Assembly (NCBI GenBank): GCA_938038825.1
Contig: CALHST010000241.1
Location: forward strand, 1-11,378
Source of the DNA: an uncultured Paracoccaceae bacterium
GTDB taxonomy: Bacteria > Pseudomonadota > Alphaproteobacteria > Rhodobacterales > Rhodobacteraceae
Direction: 5' to 3'
DNA: 11,378 nucleotides
Numbering within the stretch: position 1 is the first letter of the stretch; each line of letters begins with the position of its first letter. This document shows, in pieces, positions 1 through 7,004 of this stretch. The notes beneath the pieces were generated by a model that did not search any database, had not been told where the DNA came from, and saw only the letters and a list, made by a program, of their open reading frames with translations. Position numbers and translations under genes: made by a program.

Positions 1-762
1 GAACTCAACATGGAAGCCTTTCTTGCGCATATGGATCGTGCAGCGGACATTTTGCAGCCATATGAGAAATCACATGCGCATTCGCCTTTGTTGAACTCAG
101 CCTTGTGTGCGTTGATCCGCACCCGTCGGGATCACAAAGGCGGCGTCATGAACCAGATCGCGCAACGCTATGAGGCTTTGATTGACCTTAATCCATTGGA
201 TGCCCGTCAAATGCGCAATTTGGGCACAACTCTGTTGCCCCGCTGGCGAGGAAATTATGAACGTCTGGAGCTGGAAGCCCGCCGGACGGGCGCGCGGCTG
301 AACCCTGTTTGGGGTGCGGGTGGCTATAGCTGGACGATGTTTGACGCCATTAGCAATGATGTTGAAGCCCTTGCTGGTGTGGATGTCGATTACTTCATTG
401 ATGGGATACGCGATATTCTAAAAAAATCGCCAGACCAGCTGACTGTGAATTTGCTTGCGGCCTATAGTGCGATTTCGATGAGCAGTGATACCGGGAATGA
501 CGCGGCAGACTATAATCGCGCCCGCATTCATGCCTGCCGAAACTGGATCATTTGCGACCATTTGACAGAATTGCACCCGCTTGTTTGGGCGCATGCAACA
601 CAAGGGTTTGACAATACACTGCGGATCAGATCGCTGGACAAATTTGCGAAACGTGGGCTGGAAGAGGCAAACCGTGTCTTGCAATCCTTGTTCATGCCAG
701 AGCTCACCCGTGGTCAGAATGTGATCTTTACAGAAAGTGGGCCTGTCACGCAGCTGCCGTAA
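1..762 (+). CDS. Hypothetical protein, 3' part of a longer gene (TPR/DUF4034-like helical protein?)
   Basis: The frame is open from the first base of the window to a TAA at 760-762. An ATG at 10 is the first methionine in view, but no ribosome binding site precedes it and the codons before it are also open, so the gene most likely begins upstream. About 253 residues are visible. They contain no signal peptide or membrane segment and look mostly alpha-helical. The stretch LNPLDARQMRNLGTTLLPRW followed by a G-x-Y-E-x-L-E pattern resembles proteins with TPR-like or DUF4034-like helical repeats, in which a 'leucine-rich helix then LPRW' segment occurs. That resemblance comes from memory and is weak. 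No catalytic motif was recognised. The gene converges on the fliM-like gene, with only 50 bases between the two stop codons. Function unknown. Confidence 0.7.
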   Translation, partial: ELNMEAFLAHMDRAADILQPYEKSHAHSPLLNSALCALIRTRRDHKGGVMNQIAQRYEALIDLNPLDARQMRNLGTTLLPRWRGNYERLELEARRTGARLNPVWGAGGYSWTMFDAISNDVEALAGVDVDYFIDGIRDILKKSPDQLTVNLLAAYSAISMSSDTGNDAADYNRARIHACRNWIICDHLTELHPLVWAHATQGFDNTLRIRSLDKFAKRGLEEANRVLQSLFMPELTRGQNVIFTESGPVTQLP

Positions 763-782
763 ATACGCGGGTTTTGCTGGCT

Positions 783-818
783 TTACTGGGGTCGTTAGTT
801 TTGCTGGGGTCGTTAGTT
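783..818. repeat. 18-bp tandem duplication spanning the fliM-like stop codon
   Basis: Two adjacent 18-base units (783-800 and 801-818) differ at one base only (ttactggggtcgttagtt and ttgctggggtcgttagtt). On the minus strand the 801-818 copy carries the TAA stop of the fliM-like gene (813-815) and part of its last codons. The other copy repeats an in-frame TAA 18 bases further on (795-797), a back-up stop. This looks like a recent slippage duplication in the short convergent intergenic gap. I see no T-tract terminator in the gap. Confidence 0.75.
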
Positions 819-2036
819 GATGACGGGCAGGTCGGGAAGGTCGGGAAGGTCCGGCAAATCCGGTAATGCGCCCAAATCTGCGTCTGGCATGGACGGAATG
901 TCCGGCAGGTCTGGAAGGGCGTCCAAATCCATTGGAATATCCGGCAGATCTGGCAGGTCGGCAATATCCCCACCGGGCAGATCGGAAAGCCCCATTGGCA
1001 CTTCCGGATTGACGAGTTTATGGGCTTGTCCCGGCGGGTTGGGATCTGCGGCGGTGCCAATAATCTGCATGTCTTCCAACATGCCCACATCGCCTGCAGC
1101 TACGTCGTCACTTGCAGCTGAAAAGCCCAAAGACTGCGTTTGGCCGATCACATCCTCCTGAAGGTTCAATCGAAAGGCGCGCATGCCATCAAGTTGGCCG
1201 ATCTTGCCGGTTGCAACGATACGATCCTCGACGGTCAAAAGTTCGCTTTCTTCAAACGCCGTGTCTGGAAGATCCAACAGGTCACCGACTTGCAATGCGG
1301 TCACCTGAGCCAGCGGCATGGTGAGCCGGCACAAAGCCACGTTCAACTCCGCCTCCAGCTTCATGGCTGAGGCCCCGAGTGTTTTGGGCGTTGTGTCCGC
1401 CACGTCCGCGCCGTCGTCAAATGTGGATTCAAAAGGCGCTGTCGGTAGGGGCAGGTACATGTTCATGCGCCCCTGACGAATGCCGCCCGCAACATCCACG
1501 ACTATCGCGAAATTGATGTATTCCGGTGCATCCAAACCCATGCCCAAAAGCCGCGCTTCAGCCATGTATGCACCAAAACGCCAGCCGTTCAGAAAGAACC
1601 GGTCTTCTTCATCATCGGGAAGGAGTTCTGCCCGTTTGAACAAACGATCCAGCCATGGCGCCACCAAAGCTGCATCAGTGCGGGTGCAATTTCGGTCCGG
1701 CGCATTGGGTTGCAATTCGCCAACGCGGCCTGTGGTTTGCTGCTGAACAACCGCGCCCACCAAGGCCGGATCCAAAACGATGGCCGCGCCCGGACGATCC
1801 GGGGATTCAATATACAGCAGCAGGGATGAGTCATCCAACGTTTCCAGAATACTTTGTGCGCTGCAGTTTTGTTCGGTCAGACCAATGACATTCAGGGCCA
1901 ATTCCAGCTCTTCCTCAGCCGATTTCGCAAGGGACGTGCGAATGGCACGCGCGACAGACATGGCACGTGCCTTTTGGCGTTCTTGTCCCGCCAAGGCCTT
2001 GCGTTGCAAAACCGACAATGTGTTGGTGTCGCTCAT
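813..2036 (-). CDS. fliM: FliM/FliN-family flagellar motor switch protein with LPD-repeat tail
   Basis: This 407-residue protein appears to be the roseobacter-type FliM homologue, a part of the flagellar C-ring that sets rotation direction and binds the stator. Residues about 45-200 look like a degenerate CheC-like middle domain. Residues about 222-292 (MKLEAELNVALCRL through QLDGMRAFRLN) fit the SpoA/FliN C-terminal domain, including the typical 'L..GD.L.L' turn at 249-256. From about residue 350 to the end is a low-complexity acidic tail rich in LPD and IPD triplets, absent from enterobacterial FliM. The N-terminus (MSDTNTLSVLQRKALAG) lacks the classical CheY-binding motif of the EIDALL type. 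The ATG at 2034-2036 is the natural start, though no strong ribosome binding site precedes it. It lies 63 bases downstream of the sensor kinase on the same strand and could be read through from it. No other flagellar gene is in the window. Family assignment is fairly sure; the exact role in the motor is less so. Confidence 0.72.
   Translation of the reverse strand: MSDTNTLSVLQRKALAGQERQKARAMSVARAIRTSLAKSAEEELELALNVIGLTEQNCSAQSILETLDDSSLLLYIESPDRPGAAIVLDPALVGAVVQQQTTGRVGELQPNAPDRNCTRTDAALVAPWLDRLFKRAELLPDDEEDRFFLNGWRFGAYMAEARLLGMGLDAPEYINFAIVVDVAGGIRQGRMNMYLPLPTAPFESTFDDGADVADTTPKTLGASAMKLEAELNVALCRLTMPLAQVTALQVGDLLDLPDTAFEESELLTVEDRIVATGKIGQLDGMRAFRLNLQEDVIGQTQSLGFSAASDDVAAGDVGMLEDMQIIGTAADPNPPGQAHKLVNPEVPMGLSDLPGGDIADLPDLPDIPMDLDALPDLPDIPSMPDADLGALPDLPDLPDLPDLPVIN
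822..983 (-). repeat. LPD/IPD triplet repeat coding for the C-terminal tail of the FliM-like protein
   Basis: The last ~55 codons of the fliM-like gene encode a degenerate array of Leu/Ile-Pro-Asp units, ending in four consecutive LPD units before LPVIN. At DNA level the units are 9-base near-repeats, seen on the plus strand as ggaaggtcg, ggcaggtcg and similar variants. Unit-number changes by slippage would keep the frame. The tail is strongly acidic and proline-spaced, so it is probably extended and disordered. Confidence 0.7.
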
Positions 2037-2099
2037 AAACCGTTTCTGGGGCTGAATGCTGCGTTGCCCTCTTATTAACGCCTGAGAGTTACCAATGCC

Positions 2100-4781
2100 T
2101 TACTGCGCGGCCAAAGCTTGCGCCTTTGTGACTTCAACGCGAAAGCCCGTGCCGCTGGATCTGTGCAAATAGCTGATGCGCCCGCCCAGCCGTTCCATGA
2201 TTTCCGCACAGATCGCCAGACCAAGACCGGCACCAGATCCATCATTGTCGCCAAGCCGCGAGAATTTTTCGAAGATAACCATTTGATCCCCTTCGGGAAT
2301 CCCTTGCCCGTTATCAATAAAATCAACAACGATCCGACCTGTTGTTTCTGTGACGGAAATCGTCAGTTCGGGATCGTCCGCGTTGCAATATTTGCGGGCA
2401 TTGGCGATCAGATTGATGAAAACCTGCGTCAGGCGATCCAAATCTGTTTCCAACGGGATATCTTCGGCATCAGGCGTGCGCATAATGATCAACGGGTCAA
2501 CACCCACGGGTTGGGCCGCCTGTACCGCGCGATCAATGATGGTTTTCAGCGTGCCGGTAGCCCGGTTCAGCGTGACTTGGCCGTTTTCCAGAACGCTGAG
2601 ATCCAACAGATCGTCCAACAGCCGGGTTAGGCGGATTGCCTCGTCATGAATGATCGAAGAATACCGCGTTTGGTCCGGCAGGCTCAGATCTTGTGTGTCC
2701 CGCAGAATTTCGGAAAACGCGCGGATCGAGGTCATGGGCGTGCGCAATTCGTGGCTGATCTGGCTTAGGAAGGCATCTTTTTGAACGGACAATTGCGTAA
2801 GCTTTGTATTGGCGTCTTTCAATTGGCGTGCGGTGCGGGTCAGTTCAGCCGATTTGGTTTCAAGTTGGCTGGAATGTTCCAGGATTTGGGCGGATTCGTC
2901 CGCAACGGCGATCAGATCTTCCACGGAAATGCCCGGGCCACCAATGATTTGTCCGACCATCGCGTGGGCAGTTGCAACACCGACAGAGGCTGCGAGTTCG
3001 CGCTCCAGACGTTGCAAGAATGCGGGCGTGGGTTCGGCCAATTCGCCCTCCAGGCCTTGTTTGATGGCCTCGTCACGAAACAAGGCGCGTGCCTCTTCGC
3101 TGCCCAGCAGGCGTTGTGCCATGATCAACAGGTCTTCGGCTTCTGCCGCTGTCGCAGACCAGCTTTGCGTCGCAGGGGCGTTGTCCAGAACGTTGACCAT
3201 CTGAGCGCCCTGCAACCGTTCCAGCGGCTTTGGGAACGTGAACATAGACACGACCCAGAAGGCAATGAAATTCAACGACAATGACCACCACACAGCATGC
3301 ACCAGACGGTCCATACCTTCAAAGCCAAACAACGCTTCGGGGCGCAGCCATGTAATGCCCCAAGGCCCTTGGGTCAGGACCGTATCAGGCAAGACACCCC
3401 CGGCCCCGAAACTGGGCAGCAGCAGGGTCCAGACCCAAATCCCAAAGCCGACAGACAGGCCCGCCAAGGCTCCAAGACGGGACGCGCCGCGCCAGAAAAT
3501 ACCGCCCAACATGGCGGGTAGGAACTGTGCCACACCCGCAAAGGAGATCAGGCCCATCGCTGCCAAGGCCTCGGAGCCACCGGAAAACTGGTAATACAAA
3601 TATCCAAGGCCGATGATCAGCCCCACAGACACCCGGCGTGACAGCATCACGACATCCCGCACGTCACCCGACACAGATGCCGCTTGCGTTTCCTGACGCG
3701 CCAGCCAAATGGGCAACACCACGTGGTTCGACACCATCGTCGCCAGCGCAAGACTGGCCACAATCACCATGGATGTGGCCGATGAAAACCCCCCAAGAAA
3801 GGCCAAAACGGCCAGTTCATCCTGTCCCAAAGTCAGCGGCAGGGTCAGAACATATAAGTCCGGGTTCGCACCGGGGCTCATTTCCAGCCCCATCACCGCG
3901 ATAGGCACCACAAACAGGCTCATCAACAACAGGTAGCCGGGGAACAGCCACGAGGCGAGTTCGAGCTGACGATCATCGTCGTTCTCGACCACCATCACTT
4001 GGAACATGCGGGGCAGACACAGGAAAGCGATCCCCGCCAGCAAGGTCAGCGTCACCCATCGGGCGCGATCTGTTTGCCATTGGCCAATCTCGCTAGTGTC
4101 AATCCGTGTCATCATTTCGGACACACCGCCGGCAAGTCCCCAGACAACAAAGATCCCAACAGCCAGCAAAGCCACCAATTTGACAACGGCCTCAACGGCG
4201 ATGGCAATCACGATCCCATGTTGGCGTTCATGGGTGTTAAGGCTGCGTGTCCCGAAAAGCAGGGTGAAGATGGCCAGCCCAAAGGCGACCCAAAAGGCTG
4301 CGGTGCTTCTGTCAAATGTTGTGGAAGCGTCAGCCGCCGCAAAGACGGACAGAGACAGCGTCACGGATTGCAATTGCAAGGCGATATAAGGTGTGACGCC
4401 GATAACCGCCATGGCCGTTACAAAGATCGCAAGCGAGTTCGATTTGCCAAAGCGCGACGAAATCAGATCGGCAATCGAGGTAACCCCCTGGGCGCGCCCA
4501 ATGCGCACCAGTTTGCGCAGGATCCACCACCAGCCGAACATGACCAGACTGGGCCCAAGATAGATGGTCACAAATTCCATGCCGGAACGGGCGGCATATC
4601 CAACGGCGCCGTAAAAGGTCCACGCCGTGCAATAGATAGATAGGGACAAGGTATAGATAATGGGTGCGCGCAGCCATCCACCCTGCCCGCGTGCCGCCGC
4701 GCGTTCTGCCGCGAAAGCCACCAAAAACAGAAAGGCCACATAGGTCAGGCACACCAATACCAGTCCGTTCAAAGACGTCAC
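2100..4781 (-). CDS. SLC5 (Na+/solute symporter)-like membrane sensor histidine kinase, CrbS/CbrA type
   Basis: This 893-residue protein joins a transporter-like domain to a kinase. Residues 1 to about 515 form a sodium:solute symporter-type membrane domain with roughly a dozen helices, including the core segment around 325-350 (LGGFSSATSMVIVASLALATM, split here as LGGFSSATSM then VIVASLALATM). Residues about 543-615 fit a STAC linker, and 620-668 a coiled coil. The kinase core has the H-box FLSQISHELRTP with phospho-acceptor His677, N-box FINLIANARKYC (787-798), G1 box DNGQGIPEG (823-831), F-box FEKFSR (837-842) and G2 box GSGAGLGLAI (848-857). No PAS and no receiver domain were seen, so phosphate must pass to a separate protein, probably the response regulator at 5074-5442. 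The start is GTG at 4779-4781, overlapping the TGA of the small membrane gene by four bases (GTGA), which implies translational coupling. Known relatives are CrbS (acetate) and CbrA (histidine and carbon/nitrogen balance). The ligand here is not shown by sequence; acetate or another short-chain acid is inferred from the neighbouring ScfR gene. Confidence 0.93.
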   Translation of the reverse strand: MTSLNGLVLVCLTYVAFLFLVAFAAERAAARGQGGWLRAPIIYTLSLSIYCTAWTFYGAVGYAARSGMEFVTIYLGPSLVMFGWWWILRKLVRIGRAQGVTSIADLISSRFGKSNSLAIFVTAMAVIGVTPYIALQLQSVTLSLSVFAAADASTTFDRSTAAFWVAFGLAIFTLLFGTRSLNTHERQHGIVIAIAVEAVVKLVALLAVGIFVVWGLAGGVSEMMTRIDTSEIGQWQTDRARWVTLTLLAGIAFLCLPRMFQVMVVENDDDRQLELASWLFPGYLLLMSLFVVPIAVMGLEMSPGANPDLYVLTLPLTLGQDELAVLAFLGGFSSATSMVIVASLALATMVSNHVVLPIWLARQETQAASVSGDVRDVVMLSRRVSVGLIIGLGYLYYQFSGGSEALAAMGLISFAGVAQFLPAMLGGIFWRGASRLGALAGLSVGFGIWVWTLLLPSFGAGGVLPDTVLTQGPWGITWLRPEALFGFEGMDRLVHAVWWSLSLNFIAFWVVSMFTFPKPLERLQGAQMVNVLDNAPATQSWSATAAEAEDLLIMAQRLLGSEEARALFRDEAIKQGLEGELAEPTPAFLQRLERELAASVGVATAHAMVGQIIGGPGISVEDLIAVADESAQILEHSSQLETKSAELTRTARQLKDANTKLTQLSVQKDAFLSQISHELRTPMTSIRAFSEILRDTQDLSLPDQTRYSSIIHDEAIRLTRLLDDLLDLSVLENGQVTLNRATGTLKTIIDRAVQAAQPVGVDPLIIMRTPDAEDIPLETDLDRLTQVFINLIANARKYCNADDPELTISVTETTGRIVVDFIDNGQGIPEGDQMVIFEKFSRLGDNDGSGAGLGLAICAEIMERLGGRISYLHRSSGTGFRVEVTKAQALAAQ

Positions 4782-5071
4782 GGGTCTGGTTCCTCGGACG
4801 CGTCTTGTTTGCCTTTGAGGCTGACTTTTTTCTGTGCCGCAATCAGTGCGCCGCCAATGACAATCATCACAAACCAGACGCTGAAGACATAGATCAAAGC
4901 CGAAGACATGGATTGCGACGTTGCTGAATGCGCGCCACCATCAGGCCACAACAGCGGCAACATGAACAACCAAGCTGCCACAAACGGCAGCAGTTTCAAC
5001 CCGTCAAGCAAGCGGCGGCGGCGGTAGCTGCGCCGTTCCAAGAAAACGCTGGCTTCCGGACGATCAGGCAT
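4778..5071 (-). CDS. Small two-helix membrane protein, symporter-small-subunit-like
   Basis: This 97-residue protein has a basic N-terminal region (RRSYRRRR, residues 13-20), one hydrophobic segment at about 24-43, a short polar loop, a second hydrophobic segment at about 57-79, and a charged tail. By the positive-inside rule both ends should be cytoplasmic. The design matches the small accessory subunits (DUF4212/DUF485 type, such as YjcH beside ActP) encoded just upstream of SLC5 acetate/solute symporters. I did not recognise the specific family. Its ATG (5069-5071) lies two bases after the response regulator stop, and its TGA overlaps the kinase GTG. It is therefore translated between the two signalling proteins and probably works with the SLC5 domain of the kinase. 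There is no obvious strong ribosome binding site, which fits coupled translation. Confidence 0.82.
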   Translation of the reverse strand: MPDRPEASVFLERRSYRRRRLLDGLKLLPFVAAWLFMLPLLWPDGGAHSATSQSMSSALIYVFSVWFVMIVIGGALIAAQKKVSLKGKQDASEEPDP

Positions 5072-5073
5072 TG

Positions 5074-5442
5074 TCAGTTCGGTGCCAGTTCACGCACAGC
5101 GTTCAGGACCGCGTCGTTTGAAAAAGGCTTTGTCATAAACCGATCCGCCCCGGCTTTTGATGCCAGTTCGCGGTCCTGCTCTTGCCCGCGTGCTGTCAGC
5201 ATCAATACAGGCAAATCGACAAAGCGATCTTCGCTGCGCAATTCGCGCAATATGTCCAAGCCATTTTTGCCCGGTAACATGAAATCAAGAATAATGAGAT
5301 CCGGCACACGTTCGCGAATCCGGTTCATCGCGGTCCCGCCATCCGCATGTGCCTCGACGTTCCATCCATCCCGCGTCAGCAGAAATCGAATGGCCTCGAT
5401 GATATTGACCTCATCTTCCACAAGCAGAACATGTTTTGCCAT
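5074..5442 (-). CDS. Single-domain (CheY-like) response regulator
   Basis: This 122-residue protein is only a receiver domain. It has the acidic pocket Glu9/Asp10 (LLVEDE), phospho-acceptor Asp53 (ILDFMLPGKNG), switch Thr83 (MLTARG) and invariant Lys105 (MTKPFS). There is no DNA-binding, enzymatic or RNA-binding output domain, so it must act by binding another protein or by relaying phosphate. It is the first gene of the tight cluster with the small membrane protein (2-nt gap) and the kinase, its most likely phospho-donor. The ATG at 5440-5442 is preceded by a purine-rich ribosome binding site on the minus strand (ggggagggagg, about 5453-5465). A promoter-like sequence and a leader inverted repeat lie directly upstream. 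CrbR, the known partner of CrbS, carries a LuxR-type output domain, so this architecture differs from that system. Confidence 0.93.
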   Translation of the reverse strand: MAKHVLLVEDEVNIIEAIRFLLTRDGWNVEAHADGGTAMNRIRERVPDLIILDFMLPGKNGLDILRELRSEDRFVDLPVLMLTARGQEQDRELASKAGADRFMTKPFSNDAVLNAVRELAPN

Positions 5443-5465
5443 GTCTGTCTGGCCTCCCTCCCCTT

Positions 5466-5514
5466 TAAGAACGGCACAGTGCGCATTGGTGCGTCTTTGA
5501 GCGCGCCGTTCTTA
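5466..5514 (-). promoter_or_regulatory. Leader inverted repeat in front of the response-regulator operon
   Basis: Perfect 10-base arms, taagaacggc (5466-5475) and gccgttctta (5505-5514), flank a 29-base spacer that itself holds GCGC-rich pairs. On the minus strand the structure would begin within a few bases of the predicted transcription start. It ends just before the purine-rich ribosome binding site (5453-5465). It could be a protein operator, a 5' mRNA stem that stabilises the message or gates translation, or a weak terminator for the upstream scfR-type gene. No U-tract follows it in either direction, so I favour the first two. Confidence 0.5.
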
Positions 5515-5522
5515 TGATGTGA

Positions 5523-5551
5523 ACTATGTTGGCTTTTCGCGCCCGTGTCAA
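5523..5551 (-). promoter_or_regulatory. Candidate sigma70-type promoter for the response regulator-kinase operon
   Basis: On the minus strand a perfect TTGACA (5551-5546) is followed, after exactly 17 bases, by CATAGT (5528-5523), which matches TATAAT at four of six positions. It begins eight bases after the stop codon of the scfR-type gene. It would start transcription near 5516, giving a leader of about 75 bases to the response regulator ATG. This supports separate transcription of the two-component cluster from the upstream regulator gene. Confidence 0.5.
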
Positions 5552-5558
5552 AACGCGA

Positions 5559-6842
5559 TCAGGGATTGGCGGTCAGAACCGAAGGCTCACTGCGTCCCGG
5601 ACAGTGTTCGCGCGGGCAGATGCGGCACGAAGCCCCCACGATATATTCGGGATCGCCAGTTCTGACAGACGGTAGGATCAGCATGCCGGCACGGGTCAGC
5701 GGCGTTTGATTATAGGCATCCGCGCCATGGGTTTCACTGACAGCAAAGCAGGTCACTTTGTCCTGACGTTGGCCCAATTGCATAACATCGGCATTCACAA
5801 CGGTTCCGGGCTGCGCAAACGCCTGGAACAGAGGCCACAGGGGACAAGAGGCCCCGAAGCGCGGAAGAGAAAAGCCGGGCAACGCCTTGCGAATCAACAC
5901 ATTTCCGGCGCGATCGCATAACACATATCCCGCCCCCAATTCGGGGATGCAGGCCATGCGGCGCAACACCACCGACACGGGACAATTCAAAGAATGGGCC
6001 AAATTGAGCGGATCAGGAGCATTGCCCGGCGACAAAGCGCGCTGCAACGTGTCCAAGGATAGCGCCCGCGCATCCGCGGCATAGATTTGCAAAATGGGGC
6101 GCAGATAATCCTGCGCCTGCATGGACATGTCCGTGGCTTTTAGGATCGAATCCACGTCAGCGCCTGGTGTTTCGAATTCCGGTATCACATAGTCACACGC
6201 CGCAAGATAGGCGTCCGCTTCTTCGCTTGGCAATTGCCCACTCAGGTCGCCCATCGCAGATTGTTCCAGATAGCCCGCCAACGTGCGGCTGCTTTCGGCC
6301 AAACGTTCAGAATCTTCGTTGATATTGCCGTGAAAGCGGCGCAACCAATCGGGTTCCAACGACTCGTTTTCCGCCAAGATTGACGCGGTTGACCGGATGG
6401 AGGCCGCTGTGGACAGGACCTCGTGCACGGATGCGGCCAAAACCGGATCATGGGCAATGCGGTCGCTAAGCTCTTGCACAGTCTGTTCTAAGGTCAGCGT
6501 GCGGTTATGCGTGGCTGCCAACAAGCCTGCCCAACCGGGGAAACGGCCTGCGAATTCCTCGATCCGGTCCCGTTCGACGTTTTTCAGTTGCGCGCCAGCG
6601 TCTGCTTCACGCAATGCCGCAATCAGCGCGGCCTCGGCCCCTTCGGTCAGAACAGAGCTTTCGACGCCCAAAGCATCCGCGATACGCAACAACAGCTTGC
6701 CGCCGATTCTGCGGCGGTTGTGTTCGATTAAATTGAGGTACGACGCCGAGATTTCGACCGTGCGGGCCAATTCAGCCTGACGCAAGCCCACCACCTGACG
6801 TCGTTCGCGAATACGCGTGCCGATCAAGCCTTCAGGTTGCAT
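5559..6842 (-). CDS. ScfR-family (short-chain fatty acyl-CoA responsive) XRE-type transcriptional regulator
   Basis: This 427-residue protein has an N-terminal XRE/Cro helix-turn-helix at about residues 8-60 (IRERRQVVGLRQAELARTVE then SASYLNLIEHNRRRIGG). A long helical middle region follows, then a C-terminal DUF2083-type domain at roughly 270-420. It ends with the family's cysteine signature GASCRICPREHCPGR (Cys406, Cys409, Cys414). Length and architecture match the family that includes PccR of Rhodobacter sphaeroides (propionyl-CoA assimilation) and RamB of Corynebacterium glutamicum (acetate metabolism), cytoplasmic regulators that respond to short-chain acyl-CoA status. The effector cannot be read from the sequence. 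The ATG at 6840-6842 starts immediately before the HTH, with only a poor ribosome binding site. The gene is divergent from the ABC importer and upstream of the sensor kinase cluster on the same strand, so it probably controls one or both. TTTACAAA-type boxes in the divergent region are candidate binding sites. Confidence 0.9.
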   Translation of the reverse strand: MQPEGLIGTRIRERRQVVGLRQAELARTVEISASYLNLIEHNRRRIGGKLLLRIADALGVESSVLTEGAEAALIAALREADAGAQLKNVERDRIEEFAGRFPGWAGLLAATHNRTLTLEQTVQELSDRIAHDPVLAASVHEVLSTAASIRSTASILAENESLEPDWLRRFHGNINEDSERLAESSRTLAGYLEQSAMGDLSGQLPSEEADAYLAACDYVIPEFETPGADVDSILKATDMSMQAQDYLRPILQIYAADARALSLDTLQRALSPGNAPDPLNLAHSLNCPVSVVLRRMACIPELGAGYVLCDRAGNVLIRKALPGFSLPRFGASCPLWPLFQAFAQPGTVVNADVMQLGQRQDKVTCFAVSETHGADAYNQTPLTRAGMLILPSVRTGDPEYIVGASCRICPREHCPGRSEPSVLTANP

Positions 6843-6904
6843 AAGAACCCGCGCGAGAATTGTGGGGCAAAATCAACGTGTTTCTGCAGTGCAACGTAAG
6901 ACCC

Positions 6905-6943
6905 TTTACAAAAAATTAAGAATTTTGTGCAGTTATTTACAAA
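6905..6943 (+). promoter_or_regulatory. TTTACAAA boxes, candidate ScfR operator
   Basis: TTTACAAA occurs exactly at 6905-6912 and again at 6936-6943, 31 bases apart (about three helical turns). A related box, TTTGTGCA (6924-6931), lies four bases before the second copy, so that 6924-6943 has the form box-N4-box. From memory, the motif reported for PccR of R. sphaeroides is TTTGCAAA-N4-TTTGCAAA; TTTACAAA matches one half at seven of eight positions and TTTGTGCA at five of eight. The boxes lie about 60-100 bases upstream of the regulator ATG and 125-165 bases upstream of the importer ATG. That would suit autoregulation together with importer control. Confidence 0.5.
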
Positions 6944-6981
6944 TTTACCGTGCCAATCAAGGGGCTTATTGCGGCAATTTA

Positions 6982-6993
6982 CACTGCTCAGTG
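6982..6993. repeat. Short inverted repeat CACTG-CT-CAGTG
   Basis: Perfect five-base arms separated by two bases, in the divergent region about 77 bases before the binding-protein ATG. It overlaps the spacer of the weak candidate importer promoter (6969-6998), a position where a bound regulator could affect polymerase. It may also be chance. Confidence 0.35.
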
Positions 6994-7004
6994 ATACTGG
7001 CGGC

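Noticed and set aside
817..1161. Plus-strand frame coding for a Gly-Arg-Ser repeat protein
   Set aside because: The repeats are the reverse reading of the LPD codons of the fliM-like gene. There is no ribosome binding site, and the repeat ends where the LPD array ends.
2061..2081. Possible terminator between kinase and fliM-like gene (gcgtt...aacgc)
   Set aside because: Only five-base arms with an eleven-base loop and no T-tract on the minus strand, so too weak to call.
2100..4781. Reading the kinase gene as a true sodium:proline or acetate symporter
   Set aside because: The C-terminal third has all histidine kinase boxes intact, so it is a sensor. Whether it also transports cannot be told from the sequence.
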